Assembly: GCA_023159155.1 (NCBI GenBank)
Contig: JAJNNX010000003.1
Span: 1,798,001 to 1,862,000, forward strand
Source of the DNA: Ustulina deusta
Lineage: Eukaryota; Ascomycota; Sordariomycetes; Xylariales; Xylariaceae
Length of the DNA: 64,000 bases
Direction of reading: 5' to 3'
The notes below the pieces were generated by a model. It was given only the letters and a program-made list of their open reading frames with translations, made no database searches and was not told the origin of the DNA. This document shows, piece by piece, positions 63,559-64,000 of the stretch (its first letter is position 1; every line of letters begins with the position of its first letter). Position numbers and translations under genes: made by a program.

Positions 63559-64000
63559 CGACAGGCCGAGAAGACGCCACCGTTACCGGTATCTCTCTAT
63601 TTCCAGATTACTTAGTCTGCATGTGGGCGTGGTCCAGGGAATTCTCAGTAACTGCATAATTACCATGTTGGGATACCTCTGTATTTTAAATCACGACATT
63701 CATGACTACCACCCATCCCTCTTCGTCGATGCATTAGTAAATGTAACAATACCTGCAGTGTCCAACATGCCATGCTTATTATCAAAGAGCGATGCGTTAA
63801 GCGAGCCAACAGGATGCACTACACATCTTACAGGAGGCTTGGGTGTGCTACCACCGGCATTCCCCCAATAATAACCTTCCCACGCTCAATACATGTAGCT
63901 CGGGGGCAGCGTCGGCGCTATGTATTTTTCTATGTACTACCTATGTACCGTATGTACTGTATTGTACATAGAGAACTCTTGATTGCTTCGTCACGGTCTT
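63559..64000. other. Right flank
   Basis: A frame continuing at 63533-63871 overlaps the end of the UstYa-type gene and has no motif. The final 100 bp hold short GTATGTACTGTA-type repeats. No further gene supported. Confidence 0.4.

Overview
The window looks like a chromosome segment of a filamentous ascomycete (Pezizomycotina). Genes carry short 48-144 bp introns with GT..AG ends and CTAAC/CTGAC-type branch sites. The protein families are typically fungal: an NACHT-ankyrin NLR, a rhodopsin-like (PTH11-type) membrane protein, a UstYa-type oxidase, an APC permease and an NRPS relic. The repeats show the signature of repeat-induced point mutation (RIP): C->T and G->A on both strands, leaving long A+T blocks with no open frames.

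Layout. 1-7.0 kb: a CmcJ/AsaB-type oxygenase pseudogene on the minus strand (545-7022), split by a ~5.4 kb RIP-degraded block (about 1.3-6.6 kb). 7.0-9.97 kb: sparse normal-composition DNA with one small two-exon gene (7865-8135). 9978-20002: a complete RIP-mutated Ty1/Copia-type LTR retrotransposon with 5-bp target duplications, holding a nested 2.6 kb LTR element and a short unmutated insertion. 21.05-25.57 kb: a six-exon fungal NLR gene of ~1400 codons with a 2-nt frameshift. 25835-47557: a second copy of the same Copia family, swollen to 21.7 kb by nesting. Inside it lies an LTR element (26100-38533), which itself contains another (29838-36968), plus two Tc1/mariner-type copies and a 193-bp insertion. 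47.6-56.6 kb: gene-poor normal-composition DNA with a GC-rich ORF, a 243-aa hypothetical gene, a tandem Cys-rich gene, an NRPS condensation-domain relic and a degenerate dispersed repeat. 56.6-63.6 kb: a compact run of intact multi-exon genes: APC permease (-), rhodopsin-like membrane protein (+), a 59-aa secreted peptide (-) and a UstYa-type oxidase (+).

How it fits together. The left three quarters is a repeat-rich accessory compartment in which transposons have split or separated genes: the oxygenase pseudogene, and probably a divergent NLR/GC-rich-ORF pair. The right end resembles a small secondary-metabolite-like locus. A UstYa-type oxidase about 1 kb from a secreted mini-protein, with a permease nearby, is the arrangement most worth testing as a possible ribosomal-peptide system. 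That functional link is inference. All exon structures were built by eye from splice consensus, reading-frame consistency and remembered family similarity; no database search was run.
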